The notes under the pieces were generated by a model that searched no databases, was not told where the DNA came from, and saw nothing but the letters and a program-made list of their open reading frames with translations. 13,608 bases of DNA from a bacterium (lineage in GTDB: Bacteria > Ratteibacteria > UBA8468 > B48-G9 > DTJG01), in the NCBI GenBank assembly GCA_026418655.1, contig JAOAAW010000159.1:1-13608 (forward strand), written 5' to 3'. This document shows positions 6,176-13,589 of the stretch, one piece after another; the stretch's first letter is position 1; the number at the start of each line of letters is the position of its first letter. The position numbers and the translations under genes are program-made.

Positions 6176-6565
6176 TTATTCAATCTCAATTGTTTTTTCA
6201 CCCTGCCACAATCCGTGAAGATTGCACATTTCCCATGCTTTCAGAAAACCGTGGCTATGGGAAAGTTTTACCCGGAAGGTTACCTTTGGAGATGAAGAAC
6301 CACCGTTAAAGTAAGCCCTTGCAAGAAATGTATCACCGCTATAAAGTTCGACCCATTCAATAAAATGTCCCGGTTCATTGGGATGAGGCACAAGCTTTCC
6401 GACCTCAACGGTTACCTCAAACTCTTCATCTCTCTTTACCCTATCAGGAGCAGTTATCACAGGTACGTGCTTTTTTTCAAAATCCGTCATACTGGCAGGA
6501 TCTTTGGGCCTGTTTACCCCGCACAGAATATCACTCTCACACTTATATTCTTTTTTCTCTTCCAT
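6176..6565 (-). CDS. sor: Superoxide reductase (neelaredoxin/class II type)
   Basis: The enzyme reduces superoxide to hydrogen peroxide at a mononuclear Fe(His)4Cys centre in the cytoplasm of anaerobes. In this 129-residue protein the ligands are visible: His33 in KKHVPVI, His61 and His67 in PHPNEPGHFIEW, and Cys114 and His117 in CNLHGLW. The Lys next to the first His (Lys32) is kept. The position of the mobile Glu two before that His, seen in some family members, is Lys31, with Glu30 one further on, as occurs in other natural family members. The N-terminus carries two Cys (KYKC-like Cys9, and Cys15 in DILCG) but no full desulforedoxin domain, hence class II. The start is fixed by AGGAGG just before ATG 6565. 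Confidence 0.95.
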   Translation of the reverse strand: MEEKKEYKCESDILCGVNRPKDPASMTDFEKKHVPVITAPDRVKRDEEFEVTVEVGKLVPHPNEPGHFIEWVELYSGDTFLARAYFNGGSSSPKVTFRVKLSHSHGFLKAWEMCNLHGLWQGEKTIEIE

Positions 6566-6613
6566 TTTCCTCCTTTGTAATTTAATTTTAGATGATGAAA
6601 TTTCACTGAAGGT

Positions 6614-6985
6614 TCATTTTTCTCGTGCAAAAACAAAATTACCTTCAGAATATAATTCAGCCTGAACGGTTTTCAAAAGCATGTCTCTTGGTTTTTTTGA
6701 GATGCTGTTAATTGCAACAAAAATATAGGGGATACTTCCATCAAACCTCCCGACTTTTATGTTGGCACCATTTTTGCCGTTTATCATCACGCCAATTTTG
6801 CCATCTTTATCCTTCACGAGTCTTCCTGTCGCAGGTGTCTTTGAAAACTTTGGATTTGATGAATCCCAGCAGGTTGTAACTCTGTGCCTCTTAAAATTTC
6901 CTGATTCGTCGGGTATGCACAATGAACGTATTTCTACAATTTTCTGCCCTATTGAAAGGCTTTTACTCAGAGTTTTCCAATACAT
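6614..6985 (-). CDS. Unrecognised 123-residue protein at head of oxygen-defence operon
   Basis: No family is recognised. The protein is soluble-looking, with no signal peptide or membrane segment. It is rich in Lys and Gly and probably mostly beta-strand: IVEIRSLCIP, GKIGVMING, GANIKVGRF, IPYIFVAIN and TVQAELYSEGNFVFA. It has two Cys (23 and 39). A strongly charged middle (VKDKDGKIG, 57-65) looks like a turn between strands. ATG 6985 has only an AAGAAG-like weak ribosome site. The stop is 48 bases before superoxide reductase in the same direction, so it is likely the promoter-proximal gene of that operon. The reading frame is long for its position and lies in a logical gap between two operons, which supports a real gene, but homology is untested. 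Confidence 0.6.
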   Translation of the reverse strand: MYWKTLSKSLSIGQKIVEIRSLCIPDESGNFKRHRVTTCWDSSNPKFSKTPATGRLVKDKDGKIGVMINGKNGANIKVGRFDGSIPYIFVAINSISKKPRDMLLKTVQAELYSEGNFVFAREK

Positions 6986-7041
6986 GGACTTTTTCTTCTT
7001 ACTGATGTATTATAACATAATTAAAAAAACTAGGAGGTAAG
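6986..7041. promoter_or_regulatory. Divergent promoter spacer between oxygen-defence and glycan operons
   Basis: Only 56 bases separate the two outward-facing operons, so both promoters must sit here or inside the first gene of the other operon. Minus strand: TATAAT at 7009-7014 with no clear -35. Plus strand: TGGACT (6985-6990), 17 bases, then TATTAT (7008-7013). The two -10 candidates overlap, so simultaneous firing would be mutually exclusive if both are real. AGGAGG at 7032-7037 is the GH3 ribosome site. Confidence 0.35.
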
Positions 7042-9156
7042 ATGGATGAAAGAGTAAAAAAAATAATCAGACAGATGAGTATAGAAGAAAAGGTGGCTCA
7101 AATCTCATGCATTGAAAGAAACGAACTTCTTGAAAATGATTATTTTTCTCAATCAAAAACAGAAAAAGCACTTGAAAATGGCGCAGGACAGATCAGTCCT
7201 GTTTTAAGGCCATTTGACCCTGAAACAGGAACAAAGATTGCCAATGAAATACAGAAAAACGCATTGAAAAAAGGTCCTAAAATTCCTGTTATTATACATG
7301 ATGAATGCCTTCACGGATGTATGGCTAAGGGTTCAACAAGCTTTCCACAGTCCATTGGACTTGCCAGTAGCTGGGACCCTGAAATGGTTGAAAAAATTGC
7401 ACAAATTATTGGTAAGGAGACCAGAGCAAGGGGGATTCATCAGGCATTATCCCCAACAATAAATATAGCACGAGATACAAGACATGGAAGGGTTGAAGAA
7501 ACCTATGGTGAAGATCCTTATCTAACATCTCTGATGGCGGTTTCCTTTATAAAAGGGCTGCAAAGTCAGAGGGTTATTGCAACCCCAAAGCATTTTGCCG
7601 CTGATTTCGCAGGTGATGGTGGAAGGGACAGCAGTCCAACATTTTTTTCAGAGAGAATTTTAAGAGAAGTGTTCTTTCCTGCCTTCAAAGCAAGCATTCA
7701 GCAGGCAAAGGCATGGTCTTTGATGGCTGCATATAATTCAATAAATGGAATCCCTTCTTCTTCAAACAGATGGCTTTTGACAGATATTTTAAGAAAAGAA
7801 TGGGGCTTTGAAGGATTTGTTGTTTCTGATTATGGATCTGTATGGGGACTTTATGGAAGTCACAGGGTCGCTGATTCTCTTGCAGTTGCAGGAAAACTTG
7901 CACTTGAAGCAGGTCTCGATATTGAAATACCTTCTTCACCTTGCTTTTCACATCTTGTTCAGCTTGTAAAAGAAGGAAAAGTATCAGAAACTGTTATTGA
8001 TCAGGCTGTTGAAAGAATTTTGAAAGGTAAGATGTGGCTTGGACTTTTTGACAATCCATTTGCAGACCCTGAAAAAGCAGCAAAAATTTGTGATTGCGAC
8101 CAGCACAGAAAACTTGCTCTTGAATCGGCAGAAAGATGTGTGGTGCTTCTGAAAAATAAAGGAATACTTCCTTTAACGCAGGATATTGGTTCCGTAGCAG
8201 TTATTGGACCGAATGCAGATGAAGTAAGACTTGGTGGGTATAGTGGATTCGGGATAAAGGTGGTTACAGTCCTTGAAGGAATAAAAAACAGTATTTCAAA
8301 AAGAACAAAGTTGTATTATGCTGAAGGTTGTAAGGTCAATGATACAAATAAAGCGGGTTTTTCAAAAGCTGTCTCTGCGGCCAGCAAAGCAGACATTGCG
8401 ATTCTTGTGATGGGTAATTCTTCTGAAACTGAAGGAGAAAATAGAGACAGATGCAATCTGAATCTTCCTGGTGTTCAGGAAGACCTAATAAAAGCAGTTG
8501 CAGACACAGGAACCCCTGTAATAGTAGTTTTAATCAATGGCAGTGCCATTACAATGACAAACTGGATTGATTATGTGGATGCGGTAATTGAAGCATGGTA
8601 TCCTGGTGAGGAAGGCGGTAATGCAATTGCTAACATAATTTTTGGGAAAACAAATCCATCAGGAAAACTTCCCATAAGTTTTCCAAGATACACAGGACAG
8701 CTTCCTCTTTACTATAATCACCTTCCCTGCCTGAGAACATATGATTATGTGGAAGTGAGGGGATTTCAACCACTATTCCCATTTGGATTCGGATTGAGTT
8801 ACACGAATTTTGCTTATAGGAATCTGAAAGTTACTCCAGAAACATTTTCTGGTAAAGGTCAAATAAAGATTTCAGTGGATATAGAAAATACAGGAAAATA
8901 TGAAGGAGAGGAAATCGTGCAATTGTATTTGAGGGATATTGTGTGCCGCATTATAAGACCGGTTAAGGAACTTAAAAGATTCAAAAAAATCCATTTAAAA
9001 CCAGGAGAAATACAAACTGTACATTTTTCGTTGAATGAAGAAGACCTTTCATTTCTTGATGAAAATTTCAATCCAATAGTTGAATCAGGAACATTTGAAG
9101 TCATGGTGGGACCTGATAGTGCCAATGTATTGAAAACAACGTTGGAGGTAAAATAA
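7042..9156 (+). CDS. Glycoside hydrolase family 3 beta-glucosidase/beta-xylosidase-type enzyme
   Basis: This 704-residue GH3 enzyme removes terminal beta-linked sugars with retention of configuration. The N-terminal TIM barrel shows LSPTINIARDTRHGRVEETYGEDPY (136-160), the substrate-binding KHFAADFAGDGGR (183-195), and the nucleophile in GFVVSDYGSV (Asp263). The second alpha/beta domain carries ETEGENRDRCNLNLPG (462-477), which holds the acid/base Glu region, and a glycine-rich LPISFPRYTGQLPLYYNH (from about 549). The C-terminus is a fibronectin-III-like domain (about 600-704, VQLYLRDIVC). There is no signal peptide, so it acts in the cytoplasm on imported oligosaccharides. Substrate specificity (glucoside, xyloside or other) cannot be fixed from sequence. 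A strong AGGAGG (7032-7037) precedes ATG 7042. It leads the plus-strand operon, and its stop lies one base before the next gene's GTG. Confidence 0.93.
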   Translation: MDERVKKIIRQMSIEEKVAQISCIERNELLENDYFSQSKTEKALENGAGQISPVLRPFDPETGTKIANEIQKNALKKGPKIPVIIHDECLHGCMAKGSTSFPQSIGLASSWDPEMVEKIAQIIGKETRARGIHQALSPTINIARDTRHGRVEETYGEDPYLTSLMAVSFIKGLQSQRVIATPKHFAADFAGDGGRDSSPTFFSERILREVFFPAFKASIQQAKAWSLMAAYNSINGIPSSSNRWLLTDILRKEWGFEGFVVSDYGSVWGLYGSHRVADSLAVAGKLALEAGLDIEIPSSPCFSHLVQLVKEGKVSETVIDQAVERILKGKMWLGLFDNPFADPEKAAKICDCDQHRKLALESAERCVVLLKNKGILPLTQDIGSVAVIGPNADEVRLGGYSGFGIKVVTVLEGIKNSISKRTKLYYAEGCKVNDTNKAGFSKAVSAASKADIAILVMGNSSETEGENRDRCNLNLPGVQEDLIKAVADTGTPVIVVLINGSAITMTNWIDYVDAVIEAWYPGEEGGNAIANIIFGKTNPSGKLPISFPRYTGQLPLYYNHLPCLRTYDYVEVRGFQPLFPFGFGLSYTNFAYRNLKVTPETFSGKGQIKISVDIENTGKYEGEEIVQLYLRDIVCRIIRPVKELKRFKKIHLKPGEIQTVHFSLNEEDLSFLDENFNPIVESGTFEVMVGPDSANVLKTTLEVK

Positions 9157-9160
9157 TGTG
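9144..9160 (+). promoter_or_regulatory. Ribosome site that decides the GTG start of the second URO-D-like gene
   Basis: GGAGG at 9144-9148 lies inside the last codons of the GH3 gene, 9 bases before GTG 9158. An ATG at 9156 overlaps the GH3 TAA but is in another frame that stops after ten codons, so GTG 9158 is the start that gives the 349-codon gene. A ribosome ending GH3 is placed to restart here. Confidence 0.75.
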
Positions 9161-10207
9161 TCAAAAGAAATATTTAAAAAAATTCTGAATCTTGAGTTTA
9201 CCGAAAGAATTGGCAGAACAGAGTACTGTGACCATCCGCAATTGATTAAACATATTACTGGACTTGACCCGAAAAGTCCTGATCAGGCATACCAGGCATA
9301 TAAAAAATTTTATGATTGGGTCCCGTATGATTTTTTATGGTACGGCAATGATGGACCTGAATGGGCGTCATTGGGAAGAACAACTGACATGGGCCATGCT
9401 GTTTATCAGGTAGATGGAACTGATTACAGAAAACCAAAGCCATGTCCTTTCAGTTCTGTTGAAGAAGTTTTAAGTTTTGATGCAGCAAAAGAATATGGTA
9501 TCCCTGATATTGATGAGAGAGCAGAATATTTCAGAAAATCTCTTGATGAGGTTCAAAACCAGTTTCCTGATATTGTGATACCTGGTGGCTATTATAAAAC
9601 ACTTGTTTCTGGTTGCATTATTAGCTTCGGATGGGAAATGTTTCTTGAAGCAGTAGGCACTGACCCGATCAGATTTGGTGATTATGTCCTTGAAGGTTTT
9701 TTCAATCTGTCAATGGCAAATTTCAGAGCATGGGCAAAGGTTAAACCCCTGGTTTTCATCTGCCACGATGATATGGTCTGGTCAAATGGAGCAATCTTTA
9801 ACCCCGCCTGGTACAGAAAATTCATTTTTCCCAGATACAAAAAACTCTGGAGTATTCTGAAGGAGAACGGAATAAAAATTCTCTTTTGCTCGGATGGGAA
9901 TTTCACGCAGTTTATTGATGATATTGCAAACGCAGGTGCAGATGGATTTATATTTGAACCATTGACTGATCTTGACTGTATTGTAGAAAAATACGGTAAA
10001 ACACACGTGATTGTCGGCAATGTTGACTGCAGAATTCTGACCTATGGCACAAAACAAGATATTGAAAAGGAAGTACTAAGATGTATAAACATTGCAAAAA
10101 ATTGTCCTGGTTTTGTGATGGCTGTCGGAAACCATATACCACCAGATGTGCCGATAGAAAACGCAATGTACTATTTTGAAGCAGTGAAAAAGTACCAATA
10201 CAGATAG
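9158..10207 (+). CDS. URO-D-like protein in a glycan-catabolism operon
   Basis: This 349-residue URO-D-superfamily TIM barrel is a distant relative of the left-edge gene. Family marks include SFGWEMFLEAVGTDP (156-170), FICHDDMVWSNGAIFNPAWYRKFIFPRYKKL (200-230), a strand at 239-244 (IKILFC), and the C-terminal GNHIPPDVPIENAMYYFEAVKKY (324-346). The metal-type H-x-C-G motif of corrinoid methyltransferases is here F-x-C-S-D-G (LFCSDGN, 242-248): Cys244 is kept but the His is lost, and the C-terminal Cys position is Asn/His (GNHIPP). So a canonical zinc-dependent methyl transfer or haem decarboxylation is unlikely. It is tightly coupled between GH3 and a GH-like barrel, which implies a role in handling a sugar or a sugar-derived or methylated product. 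That role is inferred only. Confidence 0.85.
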   Translation: MSKEIFKKILNLEFTERIGRTEYCDHPQLIKHITGLDPKSPDQAYQAYKKFYDWVPYDFLWYGNDGPEWASLGRTTDMGHAVYQVDGTDYRKPKPCPFSSVEEVLSFDAAKEYGIPDIDERAEYFRKSLDEVQNQFPDIVIPGGYYKTLVSGCIISFGWEMFLEAVGTDPIRFGDYVLEGFFNLSMANFRAWAKVKPLVFICHDDMVWSNGAIFNPAWYRKFIFPRYKKLWSILKENGIKILFCSDGNFTQFIDDIANAGADGFIFEPLTDLDCIVEKYGKTHVIVGNVDCRILTYGTKQDIEKEVLRCINIAKNCPGFVMAVGNHIPPDVPIENAMYYFEAVKKYQYR

Positions 10208-10216
10208 GAGGAAATT

Positions 10217-11923
10217 ATGAAGCCAGAAAATAAGAACCTTTTTAATATTGATTGTAATGGATTTTTTTACAAGTACAACAAAAAAAGTCTGTGGTATTAT
10301 CCTGAAAACAAAAGATTCAATGCAAAACATATACATCACTGTATTGATGTTCTTGCTGATAGTGGAGTGGATACTGTTGTAATAAACAGCAATGCCCAGG
10401 TTGCCTGGTATCCAAGCAAGGTCGTTGAAACAAATCTGGACGGCTATAAAAGAGGAGACAAAACATTTTTCTTTGGTCATCTCCTCGGTCAGTCAATGAC
10501 AGAAGAACAGGTTGACAGATATCTCAATGACATGGTGATTTTGATGGACAGATATCTTGATCTTGCCGAAGATGGGGTTGACTGGCTGGCAGAAGCAACA
10601 AAAGCATGTAGAAGAAACAAACTTTCTCCATGGGTGTCAATCAGGATGAATGATATGCATGGAGCCAGCTTAAAACCTGAGTATGACTTTATGAATTGTA
10701 AACTGTTCAAAGATAAAAAAATGAGACTTAAAGGAACAACAAGTAATCCAGAAGAACCACCCAGTGTTTCCTGGCAGGGCCTCAACTATGAAAAAAAAGA
10801 GGTACGCAATTATATGAAAACACTCATTCAGGATTGTATAGAAAATTACGATTTTGATGGCATTGAACTGGACTGGACAAGATGGCCATTGTGCTGTGAA
10901 GTTCCTGCATCTCAACAGGCAATAAACACAATCACTGCATGGCATACTGAAATAAGGGAACTCTGCAAAAAAAAGGAAAGAAAAACAGGAAGACCATTCT
11001 ATATGGGAATCAGATATGCCGGTACATTTGAACAGTTAAAACAGATAGGAATAGACATACCTGAAATGGTAAAGCACAATCTCATAGACTTTGTGTGTCC
11101 AACAAATACCTGGCAGACAAGCTGGGATATACCCTGCGACAGAATCAAAGAACAACTCGGGGATCATATTGCTGTTTATGGTGTGATTGAACTTGGAACA
11201 AACTGGTTGATGGTGTATTTCCCGGGAGGCAATCCCAATGATTATATCGGCGCCTCTGATGCAAGAGGATATAGACTTTCAGCATTCAACCCACAGATTC
11301 TCTGGGGAAATGCAGCAGGTAAACTTGTTTTAGGTTGTGATGGTATTGAAACATTTAACTTTTTCTGTGCTGACACTCCGAGCCACTGGCCATGGGAAAA
11401 AGCCAATTGTTTTGCTGATTATCAATCATTAAAAAACCTTCATGATATTGAGTTTCTGAAAGGAAAATCTAAATTCTACACATTTTCTTCTGGTATTGGT
11501 TTTTATGTTCATAATTTTTTTGAAACAGTGGGGCAGGTTCCATTTCACATTGAACCACAGTGCAGGAAAGAGCTTTTGCTTCCCATGATGAAAGAACCTG
11601 CAAATAAAAAAATGTCACTGACCATTCAACTCGTGGTTGAAAAACAGGAAAAAATACCACCACTTGGTATCAGCTTTAATGGTTGCTGGCCAAATTTTAG
11701 AAGCATTCAGACAGACAAACTTTTGTGCAGTGTCGGCGGTTATACCCATCATGTACCTGAGCATACAGCCTTCAATTTTGAATTCGATCCGTGCTTAATA
11801 AGGGACGGTTTTAACAGCATTGTTGTGATGAACGGAAGCCATAACTGGTATAACAGCAACGATAGAAAACAGGAAACTGTCAGGGTTGTAAGTGTTGAAC
11901 TTCTTTACCATAGCAAGGGATAA
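10217..11923 (+). CDS. GH-like TIM-barrel protein (GHL10-like) with C-terminal sandwich domain
   Basis: The 568-residue protein has no signal peptide. Its first 400 or so residues look like a glycoside-hydrolase-type TIM barrel: strand DSGVDTVVINSN (48-59), SPWVSIRMNDMHG (137-149), YDFDGIELDWTRWP (211-224), FYMGIRYAG (261-269), LIDFVCPTN (289-297) and VLGCDGIETFNFF (371-383). The DFDGIELDW segment is the pattern seen at barrel strand 4 of GHL10-like and clan-A-like enzymes; Glu217 and Asp219 are candidate catalytic residues. Residues from about 430 to 568 appear to be a beta-sandwich (TIQLVVEKQEKIPPLGISFNG, FNSIVVMNGSHNWYN) that could bind sugar. No characterised enzyme is recognised, so activity is unknown. 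AGGAGG (10206-10211) overlaps the URO-D-like stop and precedes ATG 10217. Confidence 0.75.
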   Translation: MKPENKNLFNIDCNGFFYKYNKKSLWYYPENKRFNAKHIHHCIDVLADSGVDTVVINSNAQVAWYPSKVVETNLDGYKRGDKTFFFGHLLGQSMTEEQVDRYLNDMVILMDRYLDLAEDGVDWLAEATKACRRNKLSPWVSIRMNDMHGASLKPEYDFMNCKLFKDKKMRLKGTTSNPEEPPSVSWQGLNYEKKEVRNYMKTLIQDCIENYDFDGIELDWTRWPLCCEVPASQQAINTITAWHTEIRELCKKKERKTGRPFYMGIRYAGTFEQLKQIGIDIPEMVKHNLIDFVCPTNTWQTSWDIPCDRIKEQLGDHIAVYGVIELGTNWLMVYFPGGNPNDYIGASDARGYRLSAFNPQILWGNAAGKLVLGCDGIETFNFFCADTPSHWPWEKANCFADYQSLKNLHDIEFLKGKSKFYTFSSGIGFYVHNFFETVGQVPFHIEPQCRKELLLPMMKEPANKKMSLTIQLVVEKQEKIPPLGISFNGCWPNFRSIQTDKLLCSVGGYTHHVPEHTAFNFEFDPCLIRDGFNSIVVMNGSHNWYNSNDRKQETVRVVSVELLYHSKG

Positions 11924-11926
11924 AAA

Positions 11927-13327
11927 ATGTATGTAAAAAGTATAAGACGGATAACAAATGATAGCTGTCATAATGCTTTTACAGGTGCTTGCTTTTTCAA
12001 GGGTTCGCTTTATGTTGCATACAGGCAGGGAGCCGCACATGCAGACCCTACAGGAAAAATAATAGTACTGCGCAGTGATGACCAGGGAAAACACTTTGAA
12101 AATGTTGCAACATTTAGAAAAACAGCTGATGCAAGGGACCCTCATCTATACACAGACGGTAACAGGCTTTTTGCGGTTGGTTTTGAAGCAGGTCTTGAGA
12201 GGGCATCCTTCACTGCTTATACAGAAGATGGAAGAAACTGGAGCGAGTGGAAAAAAATGGAAGGAACAGAAAATTTTATTATGTGGAGGCCACAGTTTTA
12301 CAATGGAAAATATTTCTGTGCAGGATATGGAGAATTTGAATGGAGAAAAACTTCAACAGTCGCCTGGTTTGAAAGTGATGATGGAATAAAATGGGAAAAA
12401 ATTTACGAGATACATAAAGGGAAGGACATGCCCACAGAATGTTTTCTTGATTTTAAAAAAGATGGTACAGCAGTAATGCTGATGAGATGCGATGATAAAA
12501 GCAAGAGACCGTATCTGTGCACATCAAAACCACCATACAGAAAATGGGATAAGATTCGTCTTGATATTCCACTTCTTGGTCCGTGTTTATGGCTGGTTAA
12601 AAACGAAATCTGGATTTCTGGCAGATGGTTTTTACATCCTGATGTTACCCATGTTGGTGTTTTCAGAGTTAAAAAAAACAGACCTGAACTAAGGCTGGTT
12701 CTTCCATCAGGCCCTGGCTCTGACCTTTCCTATATGGGAGTGGCAAAAGACCCTGAAAATCCAGTAAGATTCTGGTTTTCATATTATTCTGGACATACTT
12801 CACCTGAAGATCCGTCTATTGACCAGTTCAGTCATCCTGATATTTATCTGGTTGAAGCTATTTTCAGCACTGGAAAAGAGGATTTTATCCTTGACTGGAT
12901 GGTTTCTGATGTTCAGTATATTTCACTTGATAAGGCAGAAATTCCTGATATAAGTGATAGTACCTTGAACTGGAAAAGTTTACACGGCTATTCAGAAAAA
13001 GATATGAAAAAAGGTGTATCACCATCAGCGGTTGGTTTTGTCGATGCAGGTAAAATTATAAAGAAAAAGAGCGGGGTTATTTTTTTCACGACAAAGTTAG
13101 AACTCGGGCCCATGGAGAAAGCAAGACTTTATCTCGGTTATGATGGTCCTGTTGTTGTTTGGTTCAACAGAGAAAAAGTTTTCTCTGGTGCAGGAACAAA
13201 TCCAGCAATCGCAGACCAATCATCAGTTGCTGTAAAACCAATTCATGGAACAAATACAATAACAGTTGCCCTTGATACCAACAATGGAAAAGCAGAAGGA
13301 ATTTTTTGCAGGATAAAATCTGAATGA
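11927..13327 (+). CDS. Sialidase-superfamily-like beta-propeller with C-terminal sandwich domain
   Basis: This 466-residue protein has no signal peptide. Residues 1-320 read as a sialidase-like six-bladed propeller. An Asp-box fits S-x-D-x-G-x-x-[FW] at 50-57 (SDDQGKHF), and shortened versions lie at 99-105 (TEDGRNW) and 150-156 (SDDGIKW). ARDPH (69-73) and PTECFLDFKKDGTAVMLMR (169-187) recall the catalytic Glu and Arg segment of exo-alpha-sialidases (Glu171, Arg187). The sialidase FRIP motif is absent, so another sugar, or a non-catalytic role, is equally possible. Residues from about 385 to 466 form a separate beta-rich domain (ARLYLGYDGPVVVWFNREKV, NTITVALDTNNG), like the galactose-binding-type domains found on glycan enzymes. 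AAGGGA (11915-11920) sets ATG 11927, 3 bases after the previous stop. Confidence 0.75.
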   Translation: MYVKSIRRITNDSCHNAFTGACFFKGSLYVAYRQGAAHADPTGKIIVLRSDDQGKHFENVATFRKTADARDPHLYTDGNRLFAVGFEAGLERASFTAYTEDGRNWSEWKKMEGTENFIMWRPQFYNGKYFCAGYGEFEWRKTSTVAWFESDDGIKWEKIYEIHKGKDMPTECFLDFKKDGTAVMLMRCDDKSKRPYLCTSKPPYRKWDKIRLDIPLLGPCLWLVKNEIWISGRWFLHPDVTHVGVFRVKKNRPELRLVLPSGPGSDLSYMGVAKDPENPVRFWFSYYSGHTSPEDPSIDQFSHPDIYLVEAIFSTGKEDFILDWMVSDVQYISLDKAEIPDISDSTLNWKSLHGYSEKDMKKGVSPSAVGFVDAGKIIKKKSGVIFFTTKLELGPMEKARLYLGYDGPVVVWFNREKVFSGAGTNPAIADQSSVAVKPIHGTNTITVALDTNNGKAEGIFCRIKSE

Positions 13328-13337
13328 TAGGTGAAAA

Positions 13338-13589
13338 ATGAAAAGAATAATGTTTTTTCTTCTTGTGCTCTGGTGTATATCTTACGCTGACTTACAGCCA
13401 TCACTTATTGATTATCAGGCGCGCTTACCTGAAATTTCCTCTCAAATTCCACAGATTATAAAAGCAGCTGAATTTGCTGCAAATCATGTCCTGAAATATC
13501 CTGACACACTTATCAATGTTCCTTATGAAAGTCAGATGACATTCAGTGAAGAACTGATAAACCGGGCTGGAGGCCTATCTATTATATAT
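13338..13589 (+). CDS. Secreted protein of unknown function, cut by contig end
   Basis: Eighty-four codons of genomic sequence are visible from ATG 13338 (AGGTG at 13329-13333), starting 10 bases after the propeller gene's stop codon. The N-terminus MKRIMFFLLVLWCISYA is a typical signal peptide, with likely cleavage before Asp18, so this is the only exported product seen in the operon. The mature part, PSLIDYQARLPEISSQIP followed by an alanine-rich helix and INVPYESQMTFSEELINRAGGL, is not assigned to a family. The reading frame continues into the adapter bases from 13590. The translated tail LSLIHI is therefore artificial and must not be used in homology searches. Confidence 0.75.

Noticed and set aside
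8859..9164. Minus-strand frames inside GH3 and the downstream genes
   Set aside because: They lie opposite strongly conserved coding sequence and have no ribosome sites or recognisable domains.
9156..9188. ATG at 9156 overlapping the GH3 stop
   Set aside because: This frame ends after ten codons. The 349-codon frame needs GTG 9158, which is well placed for GGAGG.
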